A DNA stretch of 64,000 bases from Marivibrio sp040218065 (GCF_040218065.1 NZ_JAVJQE010000013.1:744001-808000), one strand, 5' to 3'. Positions 16,555 through 24,465 are shown, counted from the first letter of the stretch. Notes: generated by a model from the letters alone, not told the origin. Made by a program: numbers and translations.

Positions 16555-17327
16555 ACGATCCGCGCGCCAGCCTGTTCGATCCCAACGCGGCGGAGACGGC
16601 GGAAAGCTGGCGCGCGCTGTTGGCCGGACGCGCCGAGTCGGCGACCGCGCCGATGCGCGCGCTCTACGGCCCGCTCCTCGCGCCCGCCTTCGCGATCGGG
16701 CAGTTGGGACAGAGTCTGGACGGCCATATCGCCACCGACAGCGGCGCGTCGCACTATGTGACCGGCCCGGAAAGTCTGGTGAACCTGCATCGCCTTCGCG
16801 CGCTCGCCGACGCGGTGCTGGTCGGCTGGCGCACGGCCGCAGCGGACGATCCGCAGCTCACCGTGCGCAACGTCGACGGGCCGAACCCGCGGCGCGTGGT
16901 GCTGGACCGAGACGGGCGGCTGCCGGGGGCGCTGCGCCTGTTCACCGGCCCTGCGCCGGGCGCCTTGCGCGTCACGGGGCCGGGCGCGCCGGCGCTGGCG
17001 AGGGTGGAAAGCGTCGTCCTGCCGCTCGATCCCGACGGGCGCATCGCCCCGGCTGCGATCCTCGAAGCGCTGGCCGCGCGCGGGCTGCGCCGGGTCCTGG
17101 TCGAAGGGGGCGGCAGCCTGGTGTCCGCCTTTGTGGCCGCCGGGGCTTTGGACCGGCTGCATGTGGCGGTGGCGCCGCTGATCACCGGCAAGGGGCGGCC
17201 GGGTCTCGCCCTGCCCGGCGTCGCGGATCTTAGAGGGGCGCTGCGCCCGCCCGCACGCACCTACGCGATGGGCGCTGACGTTCTCTTCGACCTGGATCTC
17301 AGGGGGGCCAAGGGCGGGCCGGCATGA
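16551..17327 (+). CDS. RibD C-terminal-domain reductase (ArfC/RibD-C-like)
   Basis: A 258-residue NADPH-dependent reductase of the dihydrofolate-reductase fold, related to the reductase half of RibD and to stand-alone ArfC/Rib7. Visible are QSLDGHIATDSGASHYVTG, HRLRALADAVLVGWRT, DDPQLTVRNVDGPNPRRVV, and VLVEGGGSLVSAFV. There is no N-terminal deaminase domain, so it is the reductase alone. About 55 extra residues precede the domain. Family members reduce the ribosyl group of a diaminopyrimidine or pteridine precursor. The GTG start overlaps the creatininase-family stop (GTGA) and its stop overlaps the next ATG, so it sits in the middle of a coupled operon. A housekeeping RibD is likely encoded elsewhere. 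Confidence 0.88.
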   Translation: MNDPRASLFDPNAAETAESWRALLAGRAESATAPMRALYGPLLAPAFAIGQLGQSLDGHIATDSGASHYVTGPESLVNLHRLRALADAVLVGWRTAAADDPQLTVRNVDGPNPRRVVLDRDGRLPGALRLFTGPAPGALRVTGPGAPALARVESVVLPLDPDGRIAPAAILEALAARGLRRVLVEGGGSLVSAFVAAGALDRLHVAVAPLITGKGRPGLALPGVADLRGALRPPARTYAMGADVLFDLDLRGAKGGPA

Positions 17328-18043
17328 GCGACCTGCGCCCGCACCCCGCGACGACCGTTCGGCTGGCCACCTACAATATCCACAAGTTCGTCGGCGCCGA
17401 CATGAAGCGCAGCGTCGATCGAATCCTCCGCGTCCTGCACGCCGTGGACGCCGATGTCGTAGCGGTCCAGGAGTTCATGCCCGAAAAGGCCGGCCTGGGT
17501 CCGCTGGACGCGGAAAAGTTCGCAGAGCGCGCGGGCTATCAGGTGATCCAGCAGCCGGTGCGCCGCGTCACCGGCAACTACCAGGCCAACCTGCTGCTGA
17601 GCCGCCTGCCGGTGCGCCACACGCATCTGTTGGACCTGCGCCACCGCCGGGCGGAACCGCGCGGCGCGATCTGCGCGGAGGTCGACGCGCACGGCCGAAC
17701 GCTGCACCTCGTTTGCACCCATCTGGGGCTGACGCCGGCGGCTCGGCGCCGACAGCTCGATCGAATCCTCGAGCAATGCGGAGGGCGCGAAGGCCAGCTG
17801 TTCGCGTTGATGGGCGACCTGAACGCCTTCCTGCCGTGGGGTCCCGTCGATCGTCGGCTGCGTCGGGAATTTCGCGGTCACGCCCGGCCCGCCAGTTTCC
17901 CGGCGGGTCGGCCGATGCTGCCGCTCGACCGGATCGTCGCCCGTCCCGCCCGGGCGGTCGAGCGGGTTTGGGTGCACCAGGAGGATCCTGCGCCGCTCGC
18001 CTCCGACCATTTGCCGGTGGTCGCCGAACTGCGCCTTGACTAA
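17324..18043 (+). CDS. Endonuclease/exonuclease/phosphatase (EEP) family protein
   Basis: A 239-residue Mg-dependent phosphoesterase. EEP motifs are in order: RLATYNIHKFVG, VVAVQEFMP with the catalytic Glu, LVCTHLGLTP, MGDLNAFLP, and ASDHLPVVAEL with the catalytic Asp-His. There is no signal peptide. EEP enzymes act on nucleic acids, phosphoinositides or phospholipid headgroups; relatives such as YbhP sit beside cardiolipin synthases. It overlaps the reductase gene by 4 bases (ATGA). With a CDP-alcohol phosphatidyltransferase nearby, a lipid or nucleotide phosphoesterase role in the locus is plausible (inference). Confidence 0.88.
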   Translation: MSDLRPHPATTVRLATYNIHKFVGADMKRSVDRILRVLHAVDADVVAVQEFMPEKAGLGPLDAEKFAERAGYQVIQQPVRRVTGNYQANLLLSRLPVRHTHLLDLRHRRAEPRGAICAEVDAHGRTLHLVCTHLGLTPAARRRQLDRILEQCGGREGQLFALMGDLNAFLPWGPVDRRLRREFRGHARPASFPAGRPMLPLDRIVARPARAVERVWVHQEDPAPLASDHLPVVAELRLD

Positions 18044-18075
18044 CCCCCTTGCGGTCCCCGGCCCAGGCGAAGCGC

Positions 18076-18621
18076 TTAAAGCGCGCGGCGCGCCCGCTGC
18101 ATGAAAAGGGCGTCTCGATCGCGATAACGGCCCGTGACTTCGTGTGCGTATCCAACCTTCTTCGCGACAGCGATCGACGCCTGGTGCGTCGGATCGAACA
18201 TCGCGAACGTATGCGGATAATCGAGGGTCGCGTCCGCCCAGCCCAGCATCGCCGTCACCGCCTCCGTCGCGTACCCTTGGCCGTGCGCGCTGGCGACGAG
18301 AACCCATCCCGCCTCCGGATTCCCCTGCAGATCCGGATCGGTGTCGCGACGGTAATTCGCAAAACCGACTTCCCCGAGGAACGCGCCGTCGGATCGGCGC
18401 CGCACCACCCAATATCCGTACCCGAGATGACGCCAGTGCCCGGCGTATCGCAGAAACCGCGACCAGGACTCCTCCTCGCTCGACGGCGCGCCGGAAATCC
18501 GCGCGACCACCTGCGGATCGGCCCACATCGCGGCGCTGTGGGGAAAGTCCTCACGGCGATGCTCGCGCAGGAGCAACCGGTCAGTCTGCAGCACCGGGGC
18601 CAAGTCCGTCTCACCGCTCAT
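18076..18621 (-). CDS. GNAT N-acetyltransferase (RimJ/RimL-like)
   Basis: A 181-residue acetyl-CoA-dependent transferase. It has LQTDRLLLREHRREDF at the N-terminus, GEVGFANYR in the middle strands, the acetyl-CoA loop ASAHGQGYATEAV, and a C-terminal SIAVAKKVGYAHE. It lies 44 bases after the methyltransferase gene on the same strand and could be the last gene of the pterin-synthase-like operon, or a separate housekeeping gene. It converges on the EEP gene with 32 bases between. Confidence 0.9.
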   Translation of the reverse strand: MSGETDLAPVLQTDRLLLREHRREDFPHSAAMWADPQVVARISGAPSSEEESWSRFLRYAGHWRHLGYGYWVVRRRSDGAFLGEVGFANYRRDTDPDLQGNPEAGWVLVASAHGQGYATEAVTAMLGWADATLDYPHTFAMFDPTHQASIAVAKKVGYAHEVTGRYRDRDALFMQRARRAL

Positions 18622-18664
18622 TTTCCGATCTCCCGCACCGGTCGCCCGCTCGCCAGACGGCCCG

Positions 18665-19492
18665 CTAGTCGGCCCGTCGGATCGCCAGCAGATCCTCGTG
18701 CCCGACCGTATGGGCGGAGAGACCGGCCCCGATGTGATGCAGACGCTGCTCCGCCCAGGCGTCGATCTCGGCCGCGCGGGCGGGAGCGAGCTCCTGCGCC
18801 GCCTCGCGATAGCCCTCGACCAAGGCGCGCTGCAGATCGGCGTCGCGGGGGTCGAGCCGCCAGGCGCTGTCGCGGCGCTCGACCTCGTAGCCGACGGCCT
18901 CGAACGCGTCCGCCAGGGCCTGCGGCGCGTCCGCTCCGAGCGCGGGGCCGAAGCCTTTGTCGCCTTGCAGATGCTGCAGGAAAAGCTGCGCGACCTCGTC
19001 GTCTTCCGGAACCTCAGGCGACCAATCCAAGCGCCCGTCCACGGTCAAGGCGAACAGGCCGCACGGAACGCGCGCGGCCGCGCAGGCTTCGGCGAAGCGC
19101 TGCGTCCATGCGGCCGAAACGAGGTCGAACAACGCACTCGCCGTTATCAGATCGGCCTCGGCGAGCGGCGCTGCGCTCAAATCCGCCGCCAGATCGCAGC
19201 GTTGGGTCGCCAGACGCATCCCGGGCGACGCCGGCGCCTCGGCCGCCGCCAGCAGAGCGCCGTCGGAATCGACCAGCGTCCAGGCTTGCGGGCGGCCGAG
19301 GCCGCGGTCGAGCCGCGGGGCGAGATAGCGCAGATTGTTTCCCTGCCCGGCGCCGAGGTCCACGACGCGCAGCGTCTCGCCGCCGCGCCGCCCGAGCGTC
19401 TCGATCACCTGGCCGTCGAGATCGGCGGCCTCTCTGGCGCGCTCGTCCGCTGCGGCGCGCAGGCTCAGCCAGTCTTGCGTGAAGTCGCTCAT
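18665..19492 (-). CDS. Class I SAM-dependent methyltransferase
   Basis: A 275-residue Rossmann-fold methyltransferase. Motif I is VVDLGAGQGNNLRYLAPRL; later motifs include WTLVDSDGALL and ADLITASALFDLVS. The N-terminus (MSDFTQDWLSLRAAADERARE) is typical of a methyltransferase subfamily found beside glycosyltransferases. I place the start at 19492, where the ATG overlaps the last base of the glycosyltransferase stop (TGATG). It is the fourth gene of the operon dehydrogenase, pterin synthase, glycosyltransferase, methyltransferase. It probably methylates the product or its sugar (inference). Confidence 0.88.
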   Translation of the reverse strand: MSDFTQDWLSLRAAADERAREAADLDGQVIETLGRRGGETLRVVDLGAGQGNNLRYLAPRLDRGLGRPQAWTLVDSDGALLAAAEAPASPGMRLATQRCDLAADLSAAPLAEADLITASALFDLVSAAWTQRFAEACAAARVPCGLFALTVDGRLDWSPEVPEDDEVAQLFLQHLQGDKGFGPALGADAPQALADAFEAVGYEVERRDSAWRLDPRDADLQRALVEGYREAAQELAPARAAEIDAWAEQRLHHIGAGLSAHTVGHEDLLAIRRAD

Positions 19493-20562
19493 CAACCGGC
19501 ATCCCTCTTCAACAGTCGATCGAGAGCGTCCGCGAAGGCCCGGCTCTGCATCGGCCAATCCGCCAGCCGCGCCCGGGCGCTTCGCGCGCCTCGCACAAGA
19601 TGGGATCGCGCGGCGTCGTCCGCCAACGCGGTGCGAATCGCGGCGGCGAAGGCAGCCGGATCGTCGGGCGGGACGGCGACGCCCGCCCCGTCAGGCAAGG
19701 TGTCCGCCAACGCGCCGCCGGTTGTGGTCACCACCGGCAGCGCGCGGGCCAGCGCCTCCGCGACCGCCATGCCGTAGCCTTCATAGCGCGAGGCGAGCAC
19801 GAACAGGTCGCTTTCGGCGAACAGGTCGGCCAACGCCTGCTCGCTGAGCTCTCCGTGAAAGACGATGCGCTCGCAGAGGTCGAGCTCACGGGCGAGGCTT
19901 TTCATCTGCGCCGCCCAGTCAGGATCGAGATCCGCCTTGCCTGCGCAGTCCAGCCGCCACTCCAGATCGCGCGTCTGCGACAGGGCGCGCAGCAGAACGT
20001 CGTGCCCCTTGCGCGGGATCAGGGTCGCCGCGCACAGCAGCCGGGCGGGTCCCTCGCCGGCCGATCCCCGGGCCGGCGGCGCAGGCTCAACGCCCGGTTC
20101 GACCACCGCGACGGCTTCCGGGTCCAGGCCGAACCGCGCAAGGCCGCGCGCGGTGAAGCGGCTGGTCGCCAGCACGCCGGCCGCGACGGCCAGCGCGCGC
20201 CGCTCGCTCTCCATCAAGCGCTCGACGGCGCTCGGCGTGAGCCCGGCCTCGTCGCACAGCGGATGATGCACTAAGGCGATCAGGCGAAGCCGCGCCGCCT
20301 CGCGCTCCGCCAGATCCGGGACTGCACCGAACAGGAGCCCGTCGAGCACGACCGCGGCGCCGTCCGGCAGGTCGGCCAGCGCGCGGCTCGCCGCTTCGTG
20401 CGCCGACAGGTCGGGAAAAGGCCAGCCGCCGGGCGCCTCCACGACCTCGATCGTGCGCCCCAACGCACGCAACCCCTCCACCATGCGACGGTCGTAGATC
20501 GACCCGCCGGTGCGGCTGTCCAACCGGCCGGGCGCGACGAAGAAGAGATCGGCGTCGTTCAC
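19492..20562 (-). CDS. GT4-family glycosyltransferase
   Basis: A 356-residue GT-B glycosyltransferase. The N-terminal domain has the glycine-rich GRLDSRTGGSIYDRRM; the C-terminal domain has LLCAATLIPRKGHDVLLRAL and ASRYEGYGMAVAEALA, the GT4 E-x7-E motif that binds the nucleotide sugar. It transfers a sugar, with retention, to an unknown acceptor. It overlaps the pterin-synthase-like gene by 4 bases (20559-20562) and the methyltransferase gene by 1 base, so all three are translationally coupled. A pterin or pterin-lipid acceptor is inferred from neighbours. Confidence 0.92.
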   Translation of the reverse strand: MNDADLFFVAPGRLDSRTGGSIYDRRMVEGLRALGRTIEVVEAPGGWPFPDLSAHEAASRALADLPDGAAVVLDGLLFGAVPDLAEREAARLRLIALVHHPLCDEAGLTPSAVERLMESERRALAVAAGVLATSRFTARGLARFGLDPEAVAVVEPGVEPAPPARGSAGEGPARLLCAATLIPRKGHDVLLRALSQTRDLEWRLDCAGKADLDPDWAAQMKSLARELDLCERIVFHGELSEQALADLFAESDLFVLASRYEGYGMAVAEALARALPVVTTTGGALADTLPDGAGVAVPPDDPAAFAAAIRTALADDAARSHLVRGARSARARLADWPMQSRAFADALDRLLKRDAG

Positions 20563-20972
20563 GCCCCGTCCAACGGCAACGCGCCTTCATAGGACGCCCA
20601 GGCGACGTGGCTTTCGCCCAGCGTGACCTTTAGGCGCGACAGGCCGGCCGCCCCGGCGCCGAGATCGCCGGCCGCGACGCGCTCCGCCAGCCGGTCGAAG
20701 ATCGTCTTGGCCATGAATTCCGTGGTGGTGTTGGCGCCCTCGAACTCAGCCATCTCGTCGAGGTTCTTATAGTTATAGCGGCCGAGCGTCTCTTTCAGCA
20801 CGTCAGAGGCGAGGCCGATATCGACGACCAGCCCGTCGGCGTCGAGTTCCGGGCGCAGGAACTCGACGTCGACGACGTAGGTGGCGCCGTGCAGCGCCTG
20901 CGCCGGGCCAAACGTCGCGCCCTTGAAACTGTGGGCGATCATGAAATGGTCGCGAACGGTGAGCGAGAACAT
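20559..20972 (-). CDS. 6-pyruvoyl-tetrahydropterin synthase/QueD-family protein with altered active site
   Basis: A 137-residue T-fold protein. Family features are FMIAHSF (zinc His14), ALHGATYVVDVEF, VVDIGLASDVLKE, NTTTEFMAKTIFDRL, and LGESHVAWASYEG with the pterin-anchoring Glu120. Three catalytic elements differ from true PTPS/QueD. The C-x3-HGH motif reads AQALHGA, so the Cys (Ala24) and the second zinc His (Ala30) are missing, and the Asp-His pair of the LDHxxLN motif reads NYKNLDE. It still looks folded and able to bind a pterin. It is the second gene after the dehydrogenase, 31 bases downstream. Standard dihydroneopterin-triphosphate lyase activity is doubtful. Confidence 0.88.
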   Translation of the reverse strand: MFSLTVRDHFMIAHSFKGATFGPAQALHGATYVVDVEFLRPELDADGLVVDIGLASDVLKETLGRYNYKNLDEMAEFEGANTTTEFMAKTIFDRLAERVAAGDLGAGAAGLSRLKVTLGESHVAWASYEGALPLDGA

Positions 20973-21003
20973 AGATCCTCCGCAGTCCTTTCATCGTGAG
21001 CGA

Positions 21004-21990
21004 TCAGCCGGCGCCGACCCCCGGATAGGCAAGACGCCAGCACAAGACGCCGGGCGTTTCGGCGATCTCCCGCATCCGCGCGGGCAACTCCTCGAACGTC
21101 GAGCGGCGGCTCAACAACGCATCGAAGACGGGATCGCGCAGCAGATCGAGCGCTACCGCCATACGGCGCCCGTAGTCCCAGCGCGCCCGACGATGGGCCG
21201 GCAAGCGCCCGACCTGAGAGGAGATTAGGGCGAGGCGACGGGAATGGAACGCCTCTCCGAGCGGCAGCGAGACCGTCTGGTCGCCGTACCAGGACATCTC
21301 GACGATCCGCGCCTCGACGCCGGCGAGCTCCAACGCGGTCGCCAGTCCTGACGGCGCGCCGGAGACGTGGACGATCAGATCGCAGTCCCGCGCCGCCTCG
21401 TCCGGCCCTCGGAACGCCACGCCCAGCGCCTCCGCGATCCGACGTTTCGCGGGATCGACGTCGATCAGCTCCACCGTCGCGCCGGGAATCTGCGCCAGCA
21501 ACCGCGCGACGAGGCATCCGACGACGCCGGCCCCGATCACCGCGATGCGCTCCCCCGCCAAGGGTTGCGCGTCCCAGCACCCGTTCACTGCGGTCTCCAT
21601 GTTGGCGGCGAGGGTCGCACGCTCCGCCGGCAGGTCGTCGGGCAGCGGATTGACCGCATCGGCCGGAACGTCGAACAGGTCCTGATGAGGGTGCAAACAG
21701 AAGACGCGACGGCCGACAAGCTCGTCGGGTCCGGCTTCCACGACGCCGACGGCGCTGTAGCCGTACTTCACGGGAAAGGGAAACGCGCCCTCCTGGAACG
21801 GGGCGCGCATGGCCTGACGCTGGCTGTCCGGCACGCCGCCGCGCCAGACCAGCGATTCCGTGCCGCGGCTGATCGCGCTGTAATGCGTGCGAACGCGCAC
21901 CATATCCGGGCCGAGAGGGCCAAGCGGCTGCGCGCGGATTTCGCCCTGGAACGGGCCTGTGCACCAAAAGGCGCGGGCTGGGTCGCTCAT
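21004..21990 (-). CDS. MDR-superfamily dehydrogenase without the usual catalytic zinc Cys
   Basis: A 328-residue medium-chain dehydrogenase/reductase. It has a GroES-like N-terminal domain (about 1-125; SAISRGTESLVWRGG and KYGYSAVGVVEAG) and a Rossmann domain with IAVIGAGVVGCLVARLLAQ. The catalytic Cys usual in zinc alcohol dehydrogenases is absent at its expected place (YSAISRGTES), much like BchC-type dehydrogenases, which it resembles in outline. The ATG at 21990 has GGAG eight bases upstream; longer in-frame starts lack support. It is the first gene of the minus-strand operon and diverges from the CDP-alcohol phosphatidyltransferase across 99 bases. It probably oxidises or reduces a side-chain hydroxyl of the pathway product (inference). 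Confidence 0.85.
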   Translation of the reverse strand: MSDPARAFWCTGPFQGEIRAQPLGPLGPDMVRVRTHYSAISRGTESLVWRGGVPDSQRQAMRAPFQEGAFPFPVKYGYSAVGVVEAGPDELVGRRVFCLHPHQDLFDVPADAVNPLPDDLPAERATLAANMETAVNGCWDAQPLAGERIAVIGAGVVGCLVARLLAQIPGATVELIDVDPAKRRIAEALGVAFRGPDEAARDCDLIVHVSGAPSGLATALELAGVEARIVEMSWYGDQTVSLPLGEAFHSRRLALISSQVGRLPAHRRARWDYGRRMAVALDLLRDPVFDALLSRRSTFEELPARMREIAETPGVLCWRLAYPGVGAG

Positions 21991-22089
21991 GCGGACTCCG
22001 CTGTGGTTCGATTTGGGCTCGGTTTCCGGTCGGTTGGTCCGGCGATCGGCGCCGCCCGTATTACATAAGGCTTTCAGGAGACCTTCTTC

Positions 22090-22905
22090 GTGCCGAACCC
22101 GATCCCCTATTCGAGCGACGATAGCGCGGCGCTCGGCGCTTTGAAACGGGCCGCAGGCGGCGCCGTCGCGCTGGGGCTGCTGGCGACGCTGGCGATCGCG
22201 GGCGGGGTCGGGCTGTTGCTGGGCGCGCCGACGCCGGTCGCGGCGAGCGCGGCCGCAATCTATCTCGCGGCGGCCGGCGTCGGATGGCGCTGGCTCGCCC
22301 AGCACCTGCCGAACCGGCGGCTTGGCGCGGCGAACGCCGTCACGATCACCCGCGCGGCCCTGGTCGCCTGCCTCGCAGGCCTTCTTCCGGTGGCGCTCGG
22401 CGTCGGCGCGCAATGGACGGCGGCCGCCGGCTGGTGCGCGATCGCGCTGTCGACGACCGCGCTCTCGCTCGACGGGGTCGACGGCTGGGCCGCCCGCCGC
22501 TTTGGCCGCGCCAGCCCCTTCGGCGCGCGCATCGATCAGGAGCTGGACGCACTGACCACGCTGCTGCTGGCCGCGTTGCTCTGGTCGACGGGGGTCGCAG
22601 GCGTCTGGGTGCTGGCGGCGGGTCTGTGGCGGCGCCTGTTCCTCGCAGGCCAGGCCCTCGTCCCGGCGCTGCGCGGGGCGTTGCCCTTTTCGCGCTTCCG
22701 GCGAATCGCCTGCGGTTGGTCGGTCGGGCTGTTGATCGCGGCGTTGGGGCCGATCTTTCCGGGTTGGCTGCAAACCGGCCTCGCAGCCCTTGCGGTCGGC
22801 TTGGTCTCGACTTCTTTCCTGCGCGACATCATCTGGTTAGCGAGAACATCGAAAGACGCGGGCTCGCCGCGCACCCCTTCGACGGATGGAGGCTTCGAGA
22901 CATGA
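22090..22905 (+). CDS. CDP-alcohol phosphatidyltransferase family protein
   Basis: A 271-residue integral membrane enzyme. The diagnostic motif D-x2-D-G-x2-A-R-x8-G-x3-D-x3-D is complete: Asp128, Asp131, Gly132, Ala135, Arg136, Gly145, Asp149, Asp153. Family enzymes move a phospho-alcohol between CDP-linked donors and alcohols with release of CMP, making phospholipids. Hydrophobic spans flank the motif on both sides. GTG start with AGGAG at 22075-22079. Its stop overlaps the ATG of the YceI gene. Because housekeeping PgsA/PssA enzymes are shorter and differently placed, this copy may make a special lipid for the locus (inference). Confidence 0.92.
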   Translation: MPNPIPYSSDDSAALGALKRAAGGAVALGLLATLAIAGGVGLLLGAPTPVAASAAAIYLAAAGVGWRWLAQHLPNRRLGAANAVTITRAALVACLAGLLPVALGVGAQWTAAAGWCAIALSTTALSLDGVDGWAARRFGRASPFGARIDQELDALTTLLLAALLWSTGVAGVWVLAAGLWRRLFLAGQALVPALRGALPFSRFRRIACGWSVGLLIAALGPIFPGWLQTGLAALAVGLVSTSFLRDIIWLARTSKDAGSPRTPSTDGGFET

Positions 22906-23510
22906 AGCGTACAGTCACCGCCCTGATCGCCGCCGGCGCGCTCGCCGTCGGCCTTTCCGCCGGCCCGCGCGACGCCGTCGCGGAGCCGCGAACCTTCACC
23001 CTGGACCCCGCGCACCTGCACGTCGGCTTCCTGGTCGAGCATATCGGCTTCGCCAAGACGCTGGGCGTCTTCACAGAGGTCGAAGGGACGGTCGTCTTCG
23101 ACGAAGCGGCCCCGGCCCTGCAGTCGATCGACGTCACGGTCCAGACCGAGAGCGTCCACACCGGTCACGACCGACGCGACGGCCATCTGCGCAGCGACGA
23201 CTTCCTCGCCGCCGACGATCACCCGGAGATGACCTTCACCCTCACCGGGGCCGAGCAGACGGGCGAGCGCACCGGCGTCGTCACCGGCGACCTGACCATG
23301 CGCGGCGAGACGCACCCCGTCTCGCTCGACGTCGTCTGGAACAAGTCCGGGCGCTATCCCTTCGGCGACGAGCAGTATGTCGTCGGCGTCTCGGCGCGCG
23401 GCGAATTGCAGCGCAGCCAGTGGGGCATGACTTACGCGGTCGACAACGGCCTGGTCGGCGATACGGTCGAGATCATCATCGAAGCCGAGCTGATCCGTCA
23501 GGACGACTGA
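22902..23510 (+). CDS. YceI-family periplasmic lipid-binding protein
   Basis: A 202-residue secreted protein with an N-terminal signal peptide (MKRTVTALIAAGALAVGLSA, cleavage near DAVA/EPRTF) and a YceI lipocalin-like barrel: FTLDPAHLHVGFLVEHIGFAKTLGVF, DVTVQTESVHTGHDRRDGHL, FDEAAPALQSI, and VSARGELQRSQWGMTY. The fold binds isoprenoid or fatty-acyl chains. The ATG overlaps the stop of the CDP-alcohol phosphatidyltransferase (ATGA), so a membrane lipid enzyme and a periplasmic lipid binder are made together. Confidence 0.92.
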   Translation: MKRTVTALIAAGALAVGLSAGPRDAVAEPRTFTLDPAHLHVGFLVEHIGFAKTLGVFTEVEGTVVFDEAAPALQSIDVTVQTESVHTGHDRRDGHLRSDDFLAADDHPEMTFTLTGAEQTGERTGVVTGDLTMRGETHPVSLDVVWNKSGRYPFGDEQYVVGVSARGELQRSQWGMTYAVDNGLVGDTVEIIIEAELIRQDD

Positions 23511-23640
23511 GGGGAAAGCTTGAGTAATCGAGAAGACGAGCGCCGCCGGTTATCGGCCGTTCTTTTCGGCCGCCCGTAATAGTTCGCATGCTATATAAAA
23601 GGTGATGGCGGCGCTCGTCCGATCTCGTATAGTCTTCGCT

Positions 23641-24465
23641 ATGAAGACCCTGGCGAACCCTTTAAGGATGCCCGTCTTGGCGCTCGCCGGCGCGCTCGCG
23701 CTCGCCGGCTGCGCGCAGGATCGCTTGGCCGATTACGGCGCCGGCGGGCAGCAGGGTGAAACGGTGACGGCGCTGATGCGCGCCGCCGACGCCAAGAGCG
23801 CCGAAGGCGACCATCGCGCCGCCGCCACCCTCTATCGCAGCGCGCACGAGGCCGATCCGGACGAACGCGTTGCGCCGCTGGTCGGTCTCGGCCGGAGCCT
23901 GTCGGCGCTGGGCGCCCCCCAGGACGCGGCGGAGGCCTATCGCAAGGCGCTCTCCATCGACGACGATCAGCCGGAGGCGCTGCGCGGCCTCGGCAACGCG
24001 CTGGTCGCGACGGGCCAGCCGGCGCTGGCGTCGGGCTATTTCGAACAGGCGCGCGCCGTCGCGCCGGAGGATTGGCGCATCGATCTGGGCCAGGGCGCGG
24101 CGCTCGACCTGATGGGCGAGCATGCGGCGGCGCAGGCCGTCTATCGCGCAGGCCTCGCCAAGGCGCCCGATCAGCCGGATCTGATCAGCAACCTCGCCCT
24201 GTCGTTGGCGCTGACGGGCGAGGCCGACGAGGCGATCACGCGGATGCGCCCGATCGCGGAGCGCACCGACGCGGCCGCGCGTCACCGCCAGACGTTGTCC
24301 CTGATCTACGGCTTGGCCGGAGAACGCGAGGCCGCGCGCCGCCTCGCCGAAATCGACCTGACCCCGCGCGAGGTCGAGCAAAATTTGGACTTCTACGAAA
24401 CCCTGCGCGGCTTCGAAGACCCGACCCGCCGCCTGCGCGCGATCCGCGCCCGCACCGCTCAGTAA
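23641..24465 (+). CDS. tadD: TPR lipoprotein, TadD-like
   Basis: A 274-residue lipoprotein: signal ending ALAGCAQ (lipobox LAGC), then tetratricopeptide repeats from about residue 45 (ADAKSAEGDHRAAATLYRSA, GLGRSLSALGAPQDAAEAYRKAL, GLGNALVATGQPALASGYFEQA, GAALDLMGEHAAAQAVYRAGL, NLALSLALTGEADEAITRM). TadD is the pilotin-like TPR protein of the Tad pilus system. It is convergent with the tadC end of the pilus operon rather than inside it. I chose the ATG at 23641 for the signal peptide; an ATG at 23605 just after AAAAGG would add 12 residues. Confidence 0.85.
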   Translation: MKTLANPLRMPVLALAGALALAGCAQDRLADYGAGGQQGETVTALMRAADAKSAEGDHRAAATLYRSAHEADPDERVAPLVGLGRSLSALGAPQDAAEAYRKALSIDDDQPEALRGLGNALVATGQPALASGYFEQARAVAPEDWRIDLGQGAALDLMGEHAAAQAVYRAGLAKAPDQPDLISNLALSLALTGEADEAITRMRPIAERTDAAARHRQTLSLIYGLAGEREAARRLAEIDLTPREVEQNLDFYETLRGFEDPTRRLRAIRARTAQ

